Of a stretch of DNA of 64,000 nt, positions 8,941 through 18,793 are shown in pieces; position 1 is the stretch's first letter, and every line of letters begins with the position of its first letter. The notes under the pieces were generated by a model. It was not told where the DNA came from, did no database searches, and saw only the letters and a list, made by a program, of their open reading frames with translations. The DNA is taken from the NCBI GenBank assembly GCA_963932145.1, contig OZ010596.1:79530279-79594278 (forward strand). The letters are read 5' to 3'. The stretch comes from Acanthosepion lycidas. Its lineage: Eukaryota; Mollusca; Cephalopoda; Sepiida; Sepiidae. Position numbers and translations under genes: made by a program.

Positions 8941-9318
8941 CTATTAGCCCGATGAAGTTAGATCAGATTAAATCAACATGCTGAAGTTAAGCAATTTTGA
9001 GCCTGGGAAGTACCTACATGAGTGACCACTTTGGAATAACAGATTCTGTAAGCTTGGATGTGCAGGTGGTGCAATAGATAACAACGTAGAATTAAAAGTT
9101 AGAGAATTGTGTTCCAATTCCAGTCAGGTTTTTTATATGCACTTATGTGCAAATACACTTGCAAAAAGCATGATTCATGTCCCCCCCCCACCAGTTACTT
9201 GTTAATTAGTAAGACGTCTATCAATAAATTATTTTTATCAACAAAAAAATTCTTAAAATATAAAAATACTTTTTGGCTTTAAATAACCTTCAAAAGGTTG
9301 ATAAGCCATAAAAAAGTG
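8941..9318 (+). mobile_element. 5S rRNA/tRNA composite SINE, copy 1
   Basis: The head resembles 5S rRNA: an A-box-like GAAGTTAAGCAA, a C-box-like ATGAGTGACCACTTTGGAAT, then CTGTAAGCTTGG, the 5S 3' end. A tRNA-like segment follows (GGTGGTGCAATAGATAA, then GTTCCAATTCC as B-box). A body with CACTTATGTGCAAATACACT and the tail TGGCTTTAAATAACC-GGTTGATAAGCCATAAAA close it. Boundaries are approximate. Confidence 0.75.
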
Positions 9319-9451
9319 CTTTAATTATTAAAGGTATAACAGTAATTTTTCAGTACCAATTTTTTTTCAATTTCCCTTTCAAGCTTCTTATTTTGCCATA
9401 TTCATTAATGTATATTTTTTTATTCTGCCATATCTACAAGAATGTATTTTT

Positions 9452-10155
9452 GGCAAACTTGGGCCTTTGTACCCGAAAAAAACAGATTGTCAAAAGGACA
9501 GTTTTTCCCTTGCAACCATTATTATTTTAACTACCTTCACTCCTCAGCAATTTTACAAAGTGATGATTAAAATTGGAATAAAACTTAGGCACATGATGAA
9601 GGTGAATTTATACATTTTTTTTTGTTTGTGACAATTGAAAACAAAAATAATAAACACTATTTATTTATTATATCATTGGAATGGCTGGCAAAACATTGGC
9701 TAATTGCCAATTGATTCAAACTTTATAAAATGGTAAATAAGTATTTACTTATAGTTGTTTTATGTATTTTAATAATTTAGTAAAAGTTTATAGATTTATG
9801 AATAAAAAATTGTTTTCATATTTATTTCTTTATAAATTGGCAAATGATAAATATTGCATTGCATTAGTTTTAATTGTATTAGTTCTTAGAATTTTGTAAA
9901 TATAAATTATTCTTGTAAATAAACAATCAAATGAATAAATAGTGTTTAATATTTTTGTTGTAAATTCTCAAGAACAAAGAAAATGTATAAATTCACTTTC
10001 ATCATATGTTTAGGTTTTATTTCAATTCTAATCATCGCTTTTTAAAACAATAAATATTGGCAAGGAGTGAAGGTAGTTAAAATAATAGCAGTGTCAAGGA
10101 AAAAACCATCCTTTTGATACACCATTTTTTGTGGGCATGGAGGTCCAAGTCTGCT
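9452..10155. mobile_element. Fold-back element with about 200-bp inverted arms
   Basis: The left arm (9452-9665) and right arm (about 9935-10155) are inverted copies. Matched landmarks include TTATTTTAACTACCTTCACT, GTGAATTTATACATTTT and AAACACTATTTATT. The spacer is AT-rich and non-coding. A third arm-length copy lies at 11825-12055. Confidence 0.7.
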
Positions 10156-10379
10156 GTATTCTTTTAATTGTAGTCTTTAATTACAATGCCTTGTCTTCTA
10201 TCTTTTTCATGTCTGTCAGTACGAATGGTAAAGTTTCAAAGAATAGTAACATCACAGCTTCTATGACTGTTTCAGAGTGATGTTTTGTTTTTTTTTGGTG
10301 TTTACCCAACACAAGGTCCAACAGTTACTCAAGGTAAAGGGTAACTGAATGACAAGATGAAAATAAGAGGAAGAGGTTA

Positions 10380-10500
10380 GAAATGCAGATTGTGAGGATA
10401 TGTTGGATAAACAACAGTTGATCCTAAATGTGAAATGGTTAGAATTCATGTGATCAGGGAAGCAACCTCTCAGAAATCTGTTCCACAAGGTAATGGTAAT
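10380..10500 (-). pseudogene. LINE reverse-transcriptase C-terminal fragment, second copy
   Basis: The minus-strand frame MWNRFLRGCFPDHMNSNHF parallels the fragment at 7576-7761, so the same LINE family left two 5'-truncated ends in this intergenic region. Confidence 0.5.
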
Positions 10501-10734
10501 TGAGAAGAATCTATCAAAGATTATGTGCCAGCATGTAGCACCTAAATAGTGACAATTTCCAATAAAAATGCAACCCGATCTTTTTATGTATTGTATTCAA
10601 TGTATATATTGCATCATTTTTCAAGACTGGACAGACAGACAGACAGGAATTGTTTAATAGCTTCAGTGTGTTTTTCAGATAATCTACGTATTAGATCTGC
10701 ATCATTTTTATTTCCTATGCCTGGTAATTCCTGG

Positions 10735-11835
10735 TGAATTAGCTGTGGTCCTGTGCAACCAGTGAATGCGGGACAATCTCTTTATGTGTTTTATAAACTA
10801 AGCAAAGTATTAAGAGATAGGAAAATATCCTATGCCTCCATCTTTATTTTTGTGCATGCATTTGCATGTTTACACCAGACTGCAAGTAAAACAGAAGAGT
10901 GAGTTAGACAAGTGTCCTGAAATGTCCAGCACCTTCCTTAATATTTTCACAATCTACAGCATTACCATTGTCTAGAGAGTCTCAATTCATCTTCTGGTTT
11001 TCAATTCATCCAATCCAAATTCTAGTGTTTTAATAGAGTTCCATTGCATCAAGTTTTATAGAAAAAAATCTAGCCTTCATGTTATTTTTTTACAAATCTA
11101 GATTTCATGTCACTTTTTTTTTTTACATGTTTTTTTTTTTGTTAGATTCAAGTATTTTGACAAATGTTTGCTTCCATTCATTTGTTTTTTCTTGTCTTCT
11201 CACTTCGATGATATAATCAGTCTAGATGAAATAAAAAATTGTACATCTGTTTCTTTTTTTTTATTTTCTAACACCGCTTCAAATTTTTGTCGAGAAATGA
11301 AATCAACCCAAAGTAGAGTATAGTGCAGTTACAGACAACAGAAAATGTGATACAGTGCACATGTAAACATAGGAAAAAGAAAAGATGCCGTCTAGAAAAT
11401 AAAGAAAGTATTAAGAGAAAGGAAAAAACATCATTAGAAACAAAGAAAAGAGTGCTGAACTGCTATATAATATCTAATCTCCTATATAGCAAAGAATGCT
11501 GGACAATCTCCTCATGCCTTTTATAAACTAAGCAGAGTATTAAGAGATAGGAAAATGTCATTAGAAACAACGAAAAGAGTGCTGAACTGCTATATATCTA
11601 ATCTCCTATATGGCAGTGAATGCTGGACAATCTCGTTATGTGTTTTTTAAACTAAGCAAAGTATTAAGAGATAGGAAAATGCCATTACAACCAAAGAAAA
11701 GAATACTGAACTGCTATGAAATATCTAATGTCTTATATGGCAGTGAATGCTGGACAATCTCCTCATGCCTTTTATAAACTAAGCAAAGTATTAAGAGATA
11801 GGAAAATGTCATTAGAAACAAAGAAAATAAAATAA
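10735..11835 (+). repeat. Tandem array built from a reverse-transcriptase segment
   Basis: A unit of about 124-130 bp begins GTATTAAGAGATAGGAAAAT and ends TGGACAATCTC plus a short linker. Clear starts lie at 11407, 11537, 11661 and 11788; a partial unit sits at 10750-10830. Translated, each unit spells VLRDRK-SLETKKRVLNCY and ECWTIS, a conserved piece of the RTE-like LINE relic at 13130. So part of a LINE ORF has been amplified in tandem. Confidence 0.75.
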
Positions 11836-12055
11836 ATAGCATTTATTATTTTTTGTTTTCATTTTTCAGGAACAAAGATAATGTATAAATTTACTTTCAT
11901 ATGTTTAGGTTTTATTGAAATTGTAATCATTGCTTTTTAAAATAATAAACACTGCCAAAGGGTAAAGGTAGTTAAAATAATTTAAGAGAAAACCTGCTCT
12001 TTTGACACACTGTTTTTTGGGGGTTTTTTTTTTTTTTTTTTGCAGGCATGAAGGT
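11825..12055 (-). mobile_element. Single arm of the 9452-10155 fold-back family
   Basis: Landmarks TAAATTTACTTTCATATG, AGGTTTTATTGAAATTGTAA and GGTAAAGGTAGTTAAAATAA match the right arm of the fold-back element at 9935-10155 in the same orientation. No partner arm is present. Confidence 0.65.
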
Positions 12056-12279
12056 TAACGATTACGAAGAGCACAATAAATCAGCAAAAGGTCAATTGAC
12101 TTATCTGATTGATCAAATCTGGATTTATGTATGAAAATGCGCATCATGGTCAGATGTTTGATAAAACTATTGAAATTATTATCAGAAACTCTGCAGAAGC
12201 AATACTAATTATAATTTTCAAATTGCAAATTTGAAATTCTTACCAAGGGAATTGGTATAAATATCAGTATAAAATTCCT

Positions 12280-12825
12280 ATGTCCTGGGTATGACGGTAA
12301 ACTACATCCGCGTCCTGGGTATGACGGTAAACTACATCCGCGTCCTGGGTATGATGCTAAACTACATCCACGTCCTGGGTACGGCGATAAACTGCATCCA
12401 ACAGCAAGGTCTCAGATAATGTTTTCAGAAAAATAATGTTGCCAGCTCTAAGTTTTTGAAACAATAATGTTGCCAGCTCTGTTTTTGAAACAATGTTGCC
12501 AGCTCTAAGTTTTTTTGTAAAAAAAGTAATGTTGCCAGCTATGCGTTTTTTTGTAAAAAAAGTAATGTTGCCAGCTATACGTTTTTTTGTAAAAAGTAAT
12601 GTTGCCAGCTATACGTTTCTTTGTAAAGGAATAATGTTGCCAGCTATACGTTTTTTCGTAAAGGAATAATGTTGCCAGCTATACGTTTTTTTGGGGGTTT
12701 TTTTTTGAAACAATAATGTTGTCAGCTATACATTTTTTATTCCATACAAAATAGGCATTTAAAATTCATATAAACTGGATTTGGCATTAAATAACCCACA
12801 GTGGTTGATATGCCATAAAACCCAA
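12280..12825 (+). mobile_element. SINE family B copy with two internal VNTRs
   Basis: The head module TCCTGGGTATGACGGTAAAC is repeated four times with a 28-bp period (12285-12400). A second module containing AATGTTGCCAGCT is repeated about eight times with a 36-42 bp period (12430-12735). The copy ends in the shared tail GGCATTAAATAACC-GGTTGATATGCC-ATAAAAC (12783-12820). Normal copies elsewhere carry one head and two or three loosely similar CCAGCAATACATTTT modules. Confidence 0.75.
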
Positions 12826-13089
12826 ACAAACAAACAAATAAAATTCCTCCATGTGTTGAATTTGTTTCTTTTGAAAATGTTGATTTTATTTACTTAGAAA
12901 GTTTTACATTTCAGCCATAACAAGTTGTAACTCGCCCACAAACTGGTGACCAACAGCAGTCTTATTCATTTTAATCATGTTGCATTCCTTCGCTACAAAC
13001 TTTACGTTATTTGAGGGCACATTTCTTACACATGAAAAAAATCATAATTCTTAAATTCAATAATTTCATGAAGACATAGCTTTTGAGGA

Positions 13090-14015
13090 TAAAATAATTT
13101 GTTCTAAAAATGTCTAATGACAAAAAGGAAGAGTGAATAGAATTAGATGTAATAATACTAATGAGAGACAAGGATGCATCTTCTCACCAGACCTTTTCAA
13201 CTTATATAGAGAAACCATTCTGAGAGAATTAGAAGACCTACTAGGATTCATTATTGGCAGCTATGATCTTAATAATATAAGATATACTGATGACATGGTG
13301 TCAACAGCAGGACATAGAAAATAAACTGCAACAACTTGTAGGGAAGAAAAGCAAGATGAAAATACTAAACATCAATTGCAAGAAGATTGAATGCATGGTT
13401 GTCAGCAAAAGGAACAGACCAATATGCAAATAACAGATTGGTGATACTGAAATTGTGCAACCTTTTAAAGTGCATTAACAGAAGACAGAAAGCGTGACAT
13501 GGAAATTCAAAGGTGCATTGGGGTAGAGAAAGTCGCCTTCCAAAAGCTAAGTGAAGTATTAAGAAATAGAAAAACTTTTTTAGAAACAAAGAAAGGAGTA
13601 CTGAAATGTTATATAATATTAGTCCTCCTACATAGCAGTGAATGCTGGACAATATCCTCACAGATGAAGAAGAGACTTGAAACAACAAAAATTTGGTTCT
13701 ACAGAAGGATGTTGAGAATACCATGGACATCTGAGCAATGATGAAATTCTAGAGACAACAAAAAAAGAGACATCAGGAAGAGAAAGTTGAAGTTTCTGGG
13801 GCACATAATGGAGAAAGCGGGCTTGGAAAATTTCATGCTCATAGGACAGATTGAAGGTAAGAGGAAAGCAAAGAACAACCTACCTGATGAGCTTTAGCGA
13901 ATGAATGGTAGAGCAGGTTTTGGGAGAGAAAGCAAAAGCAAAAGGACAGGAAATTGTAGAGGGCCATGATCACCAACATCCAGTAGAGACACAGCACATA
14001 GAAAAGGAAGAAACA
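13090..14015 (+). pseudogene. RTE-like LINE reverse transcriptase relic
   Basis: Fragments in several frames read RQGCIFSPDLFNLYRETILR, IRYTDDMVSTA (palm FADD box degraded to YTDD), FQKLSEVLRNRKTFLETKKG, SECWTISSQMKKRLETTKIW, WFYRRMLRIPWT, then KFLGHIMEKAGLENF. These are the RT palm, thumb and C-terminal region of a common RTE-type endonuclease-reverse transcriptase. Many stops and frameshifts make it dead. The tandem array at 10735-11835 was made from its middle part. Confidence 0.8.
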
Positions 14016-14904
14016 GGAGAAAAATGAACTTGTAGTGATAGAGAAAGAAATAAATAAATATAAATAAATAATAACAAGAAGATTGAAATTTCATCATCTT
14101 TAAATATAGATGGATAATCAGAAACGCCAGACTATAAAACCATAGTTCGACCAACCAATCAGAAAGCTTTCCCAACCAGAATATAATGCCACAAACCAAT
14201 GAGGATCAAAGTGGCATTTTCAAAGTGGATCTATAGATGTGTATATAACCAGAGGGAAAATCAACCAAAAGCCAGAATCAATAAATAAATTTTGTTCACT
14301 CTTTCTGCTGCGGTCATTGTAACATAATTAAAATCGAAATGCAACCAACTGACAATTTGAGACAGCTAACCCACTTTGCTACATTGAAAACATATACCAG
14401 GGGTGACTAAACAGCAGCTCTCAAACCATATGTGGCTCTTTGACCTCTACTATGCATCTCTTTTAATCATTGCACAAGGCCAATATATACCGAAACCAAA
14501 TTATACCGATATATGGAAATAACACATGTTGTCAGAAGATGCTCACCACAAATAGAACATGTGGAGTATTTTTAAGCATATAATTTTGTAAAGAACGACA
14601 TAGTTCAAGAAAATTATATTTACATGTGTATACTGTTTCATGAGGAATTAAGTGGATGCAATCTGCTTGGTTGAGTTAATTGCGTCTAAGAAATAAAATG
14701 TTTTGTTCACATGCAAAAAAAGAAGAAAAAAAAAGGTGAAACCAAGTATTTCTTCCTTTCAAACGGAAAAGTGGAAGATGCTTCCTGGGGAAATTAGTCA
14801 GGTTTTCACCATTTTACATGGTGTGATCTGTTTGGTTAGATATGATAAATAAAATGCTTTGTCTGCATGCATAACTGACATGTCATGTTATTTAATTGGT
14901 GGTC

Positions 14905-14990
14905 ATCAGTCATAGGAGGCACAGTAGAGTAATTAATGGTTAGTGGTTCGAATTGTGGAAATGGAGAACTGAGTTCAAATTCCACCCAAG
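14905..14990 (+). repeat. tRNA-related SINE head
   Basis: GGCACAGTAGAGTAATTAAT followed by GAGTTCAAATTCC resembles degraded A and B boxes. Downstream (15090-15260) is the SINE body with GCTATGGGTAAATAGCAGGA, also found inverted at 57060-57170. Confidence 0.45.
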
Positions 14991-14997
14991 TTTGTTA

Positions 14998-15065
14998 TTA
15001 GGTTGGTGCAAAAATATTATCATTTTTTAACGTCAAAAAACGATATTATTTTTGCACCAACCTAA
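14998..15065. mobile_element. Hairpin MITE with mariner-type ends, 68 bp
   Basis: TA-flanked, ends TTAGGTTGGTGCAAAAATA; the two halves fold into a near-perfect hairpin. The ends resemble those of the mariner family that produced primate Made1. It splits the SINE around it. Confidence 0.85.
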
Positions 15066-15089
15066 TACATTCTCTTAATTGTAATCTGG

Positions 15090-15380
15090 GGAAATGGTAT
15101 GAATCCATTTCTTCTCATTCCTTAGCTATGGGTAAATAGCAGGATAGATTGGTCCTATGGTTTTGGATGGCAACTGGTCTAAGGGAAGGACAATTCTGAA
15201 TTCAAAATCTCCTCACCAACTCCTTGGCCAAGCATGTTTACTATGGCTACACTCCAGAAGACATGGTCAATCAGAGAGGGTTCCTCGAAGGAGTGAGAAG
15301 GTCCTGGATCTATATCTGGGAGCTTTCATCCCTGGTACTTTTTTTCATCAGCCACTAAAGTATATACATAGATAACTAAA
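15090..15380 (+). repeat. SINE body, same family as 56985-57260 (inverted there)
   Basis: The segment with GGTATGAATCCATTTCTTCT, GCTATGGGTAAATAGCAGGA and GACAATTCTGAATTCAAAAT matches the reverse complement of 57060-57240. The 72-codon open frame inside it has no family signature and belongs to the repeat. Confidence 0.55.
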
Positions 15381-15629
15381 AAAAAAACAGAATGTTGTGC
15401 CTCAAACATTTTCTACAAAAACCAGATGTTGACAGCTCGACAACCCAAAGTAGATTGTGTAAATATTTTTTCTGCACATTGGCTCCATGCATACATCAAC
15501 TTTAACCAAAACAAAATTAATAATATATTATGACCAGTCAGAGCCACTCCCACTCAAAAATCAAAAGCTTAATTTCAAGCCAACTAAAAACTATATATAC
15601 CCATATTCATACAGACCCAACACAGACCA

Positions 15630-15720
15630 GCATTTGATGTGAACACCAACACACTGAGAAAGAGATGCGGCACAGATCAGTGTTTGATGTCAACACCAAC
15701 AAACTGAGAGAGAGACATTA
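15630..15720. repeat. Diverged tandem duplication, 49-bp spacing
   Basis: CAGCATTTGATGTGAACACC and CAGTGTTTGATGTCAACACC start about 49 bp apart and each run into ACTGAGAAAGAGA or ACTGAGAGAGAGA. A TC microsatellite follows at 15774-15803. Confidence 0.7.
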
Positions 15721-15770
15721 CAGATGACAATGACAGCCACCAAGAAAAGTCCATTTCACTTTAAATTTTA

Positions 15771-15807
<37 letters not shown>

Positions 15808-16029
15808 GTTGCCTTTGCAGCAGCAACAGATAGAAATTACCAGTTTTTGTATATATGTAAATAAATTATACATTTATTTAGCCCTATTCAATGTCCTCTT
15901 TTGTTTGACGCTTGGATTCACATTTGTCGAGACAGAAAAGGAATTAACCTCCACAACAGTAACAAGGTTCTGTCTTCCAGGCTACCCATTTCCACCTCTG
16001 CAACAAGAAGGAAAAAGATTTATTAGCTG

Positions 16030-16078
<49 letters not shown>
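16030..16078. repeat. GT microsatellite
   Basis: About 23 GT dinucleotides in a row. ORFs through it are poly-Cys-Val or poly-His-Thr artefacts. Confidence 0.95.
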
Positions 16079-16079
<1 letters not shown>

Positions 16080-16129
16080 ACTTGTAAGTCACTTGGTTGG
16101 GTAAGTAGTCAGCCTGCCTGAAGAATTGC

Positions 16130-16520
16130 TTGTCCTGGGTATGACAGTAAACTACATCCAGCAGCAAAGCCTCTGATCAGGAGTGTGGAATCACCTCTGA
16201 ATTGCTTGTCCTAGGCATGACAATAAACTGCATCGGGCAGCAAGGCCTCTGATTGGAAGATTGGAGGTTTTGAGAAGCATGGAACTACCACTTAATTGCT
16301 GTTGTTCCCAGATTCACCCTGACCTGGAATGGTAGCACCTGTTAGGGTCCTAGCTTTAGGTAAATAGTGAACTCCCAAACAATAGACTATGAAAGTATAA
16401 AAATACATTTTTATGGTAAAAGTACCAGCAATACATTTTTATGTAAAAAATTAGCAAAAATACTTATAGTAAAATTAGCAACATTACATTTTTAAAACAA
16501 CATGACCAGCAATACATTTT
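16130..16520 (+). mobile_element. SINE family B copy with duplicated head
   Basis: The head TCCTGGGTATGACAGTAAAC appears twice (16134 and about 16209), then ACCCTGACCTGGAATGGTAGC and several CCAGCAATACATTTT modules. The expected tail is missing or lost into the TA repeat at 16550. Confidence 0.7.
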
Positions 16521-16549
16521 ATCTGAAGTTGAAGTAATACAACTCTTTT

Positions 16550-16570
16550 CAATATATATATATACATATA

Positions 16571-16625
<55 letters not shown>
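16550..16625. repeat. TA microsatellite
   Basis: Two TA runs separated by ACATATATATAATTT. Confidence 0.95.
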
Positions 16626-16626
<1 letters not shown>

Positions 16627-16740
16627 GTGTGATGTCATTTGTTTACATTTGATACGCCATGAGCAGATATGAATGTACGTGAGAGATTCATGAAAGATTG
16701 AAGTTTAAATACAGTAAATTTGATCTTGCTAACCGAATGC

Positions 16741-16935
16741 TCCTTCGTGGCCAAATCGGTAAAGGCACGTCAAGCTAAATGACGGTTCCGTATAGGATAT
16801 AGGTTCGAATCCTGTCGGAGGACGAATATTTTCTGTGAAAATTTCTCGGACATTCAGGCCGGTAAATGTTATTTAATACTGTTTATCATAAACAGAGCAT
16901 TTACTTAAATATTTGTATCTATAAAAAGAATGTAT
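16741..16935 (+). mobile_element. tRNA-Ser-like SINE with intact-looking head
   Basis: 16741-16823 folds as a class II tRNA: a 7-bp acceptor stem TCCTTCG/CGGAGGA with one G-T pair, A box TGGCCAAATCGG, a 5-bp anticodon stem CGTCA/TGACG around loop AGCTAAA, a 14-nt variable arm and B box GGTTCGAATCC. Position 33 is G instead of T, so it is not a normal functional tRNA; the loop contains GCT, suggesting tRNA-Ser(GCT) ancestry. A body (GAATATTTTCTGTGAAAATT through CATTTACTTAAATA) follows. The same body occurs twice, head to head, at 60850-61065. So this is a SINE, not a tRNA gene. Confidence 0.75.
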
Positions 16936-17135
16936 AAACATAAAAATGCATGAAAATATTACCCCCCTCATCCCCCACTGTTAAATTACAAAAATTACAC
17001 TACCCATCAATTTTCAATATCATTTTTCCTTTCATTTCGTTGTTGGAAGTGTTACCTAGATGATCCGGAGTCCTTAAAAAGGATTTTGGTGAAATAAATT
17101 ATTGTAATGGTACCTTAAAGTTGTCTGTTTTTCAT

Positions 17136-17137
<2 letters not shown>

Positions 17138-17198
<61 letters not shown>
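17138..17198. repeat. TA microsatellite
   Basis: About 30 TA dinucleotides directly before a fragment of the GATGAGGACAATAG tail family. Confidence 0.95.
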
Positions 17199-17240
17199 CC
17201 ATGGCGACAAAGATGAGGACAATAGCCCGAATAATGTAAA
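17195..17240 (+). repeat. Fragment of the 'GATGAGGACAATAG' retroelement tail
   Basis: ATGGCGACAAAGATGAGGAC, then CCGAATAATGTAAATAG, matches the terminal part of the tails at 24700-24770 and 43290-43340. Confidence 0.7.
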
Positions 17241-17366
17241 TAGAGCCATAGAATTGTTCAAATTATTTACCTTTTGGCACTGAAATACTGCATGGAGGTC
17301 GATATGCCCTGAAAGAAAATCAACCAACAGGAAAGAACTCCTACATGACATTTCTCCATATAATAT

Positions 17367-17895
17367 TGTTATAGATAAACGTATGGTTGCAAGAAAGAAA
17401 TACGACAACAGCAGAAATAGATTTATGTGATTTATTTCAACAGGAACGTGAGGGTTTGGGACAGCTCCCTTGTGGTAAAGTTCATAAGCCGGCTTCGCAT
17501 CTAGGTCGATCTCTCATAGTAGTTCACACATGTTGACGCTGGCACTCTCTGCTGATAGCTGGTGTCGCTCTGTCTGACCATGACAGGTCTCTACACTGGC
17601 CACCTGTTGACTGCCTGTTGAACTTCCGTGTGACCCCTTTTATAGCGTTTTTTATGGCTTAACAGGCTCGAAAAACGAAGCGAGTATAATTAGGAGGGAA
17701 GCATTTTTATTGGACGAAAAATAGAGCACTTTAAATATTATTTTATTTTTCGACCGGAATTCGAGTGTCGGGAACATTTGTAAACGAAGTTAATGTTCAT
17801 TTTGTGGCGGGGCTTTGTCCCGTTCACATCCTGTTCTCGCTCTTGAGTATTTGCCTGTAAATCAGCCGAGATATGACTTATTTTATTTTATAACA
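17367..17895 (-). mobile_element. Solo LTR of a Gypsy-like retrotransposon, minus strand
   Basis: The 529-bp segment starts TGTTATA and ends TATAACA, with a 4-bp ATAT duplication on both sides. On the minus strand it reads TGTTATAAAATAAAATAAG at its start, a TATA box CTATAAAAGGGG (plus coordinates about 17635-17646) in the middle, and an AATAAA-type signal near its end. No primer-binding site, coding region or second LTR adjoins it, so it is the product of LTR-LTR recombination. It is GC-richer than its surroundings. Confidence 0.75.
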
Positions 17896-18720
17896 ATATC
17901 CTACAAATTCTTAATGAAATCAAAGTGTATTCCAAAATATAATCCCAACAAAACTACAATATAAAACACACATATCACCTCCACTAGTAATTATGTCCAC
18001 ATAAATATGCATATGCACAAAATCTGAGTATCATCTACCATGTATTCAATTGTGAAAGCAGAATAACATATATTCTTATTACTTCAAAGCTCCCAAGAAA
18101 ATTTAATTTTAAATTATGACCCATGAGGAGTTGATACAAACAACAATAATAAGGAATAAATTTGAACTTATGTTCTATGTCTACTTAAATTCATGAGCGT
18201 TTATGACTCTCCACAGCTTCCTGTGTTTTATTGCTAATTTGAATGCATATACATTGAAATTTAACAGAAATAAGATGAGACAAATACAAATATTGATAAA
18301 AAAAATTAATAATAAGATAGTCCTAGCAAAAAACAAATTATATCCATAAAAAATAAAAATATTCCAAAAATGTTTAGTAAATTTAAAAGGTTTATTTAAA
18401 ATATCTTCCTTTATTGCACTTATATTTCTTTAATTAGTGCTGATAACTCTTTGTTAATGCATTTCACAAACATATTTAAGAATTTTTTATTACTGTCAAA
18501 ATGAACTTAAAACGTCAATTGTCTGTAATAACACGTGTTCTAGGCACACTGTTGCTATTCAAGACGTGATGCCCCGCTTCCCAAGTTACTAATGCAATCG
18601 AGTTAAATAATTTTTTAATTTTAATAAATAAACATCTGTTTTATTTGTTTTTATTTAGCCTCTTTATTTTAAAATAAAAACATTTTTTTTCTGATTTAGC
18701 ACTGCAAATATGCGTTGTCC
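17896..18720. other. Upstream region of GCN1, no gene seen
   Basis: AT-rich sequence with an E-box-type CACGTG palindrome at 18532-18537 about 240 nt before the GCN1 ATG. No TATA box in a convincing position. The core promoter probably lies here, but the transcription start cannot be placed. Confidence 0.4.
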
Positions 18721-18768
18721 ATGGAAAACTTGGTAGTTTGTGCATCACTGCTATGGCCATTGCACAAT

Positions 18769-18781
18769 CAAAATGGCGGAC
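18769..18781 (+). promoter_or_regulatory. YY1-like element over the start codon
   Basis: CAAAATGGCGGAC matches the YY1-type AANATGGCGG motif that often overlaps the first codons of housekeeping genes. Sequence match only. Confidence 0.45.
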
Positions 18782-18793
18782 GTTCCGGTCTCC
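18773..18793 (+). CDS. GCN1: GCN1 exon 1
   Basis: Residues 1-7 (MADVPVS). ATG with A at -3 and G at +4. Donor GTGAGT at 18794. A very short first coding exon, phase 0. Confidence 0.85.

Noticed and set aside
15157..15375. 72-codon ORF
   Set aside because: Lies in a SINE body that recurs inverted at 57000-57260; no protein family signature.
16741..16823. Functional tRNA gene
   Set aside because: G at position 33 and the downstream SINE body shared with 60850-61065 show it is a SINE head.
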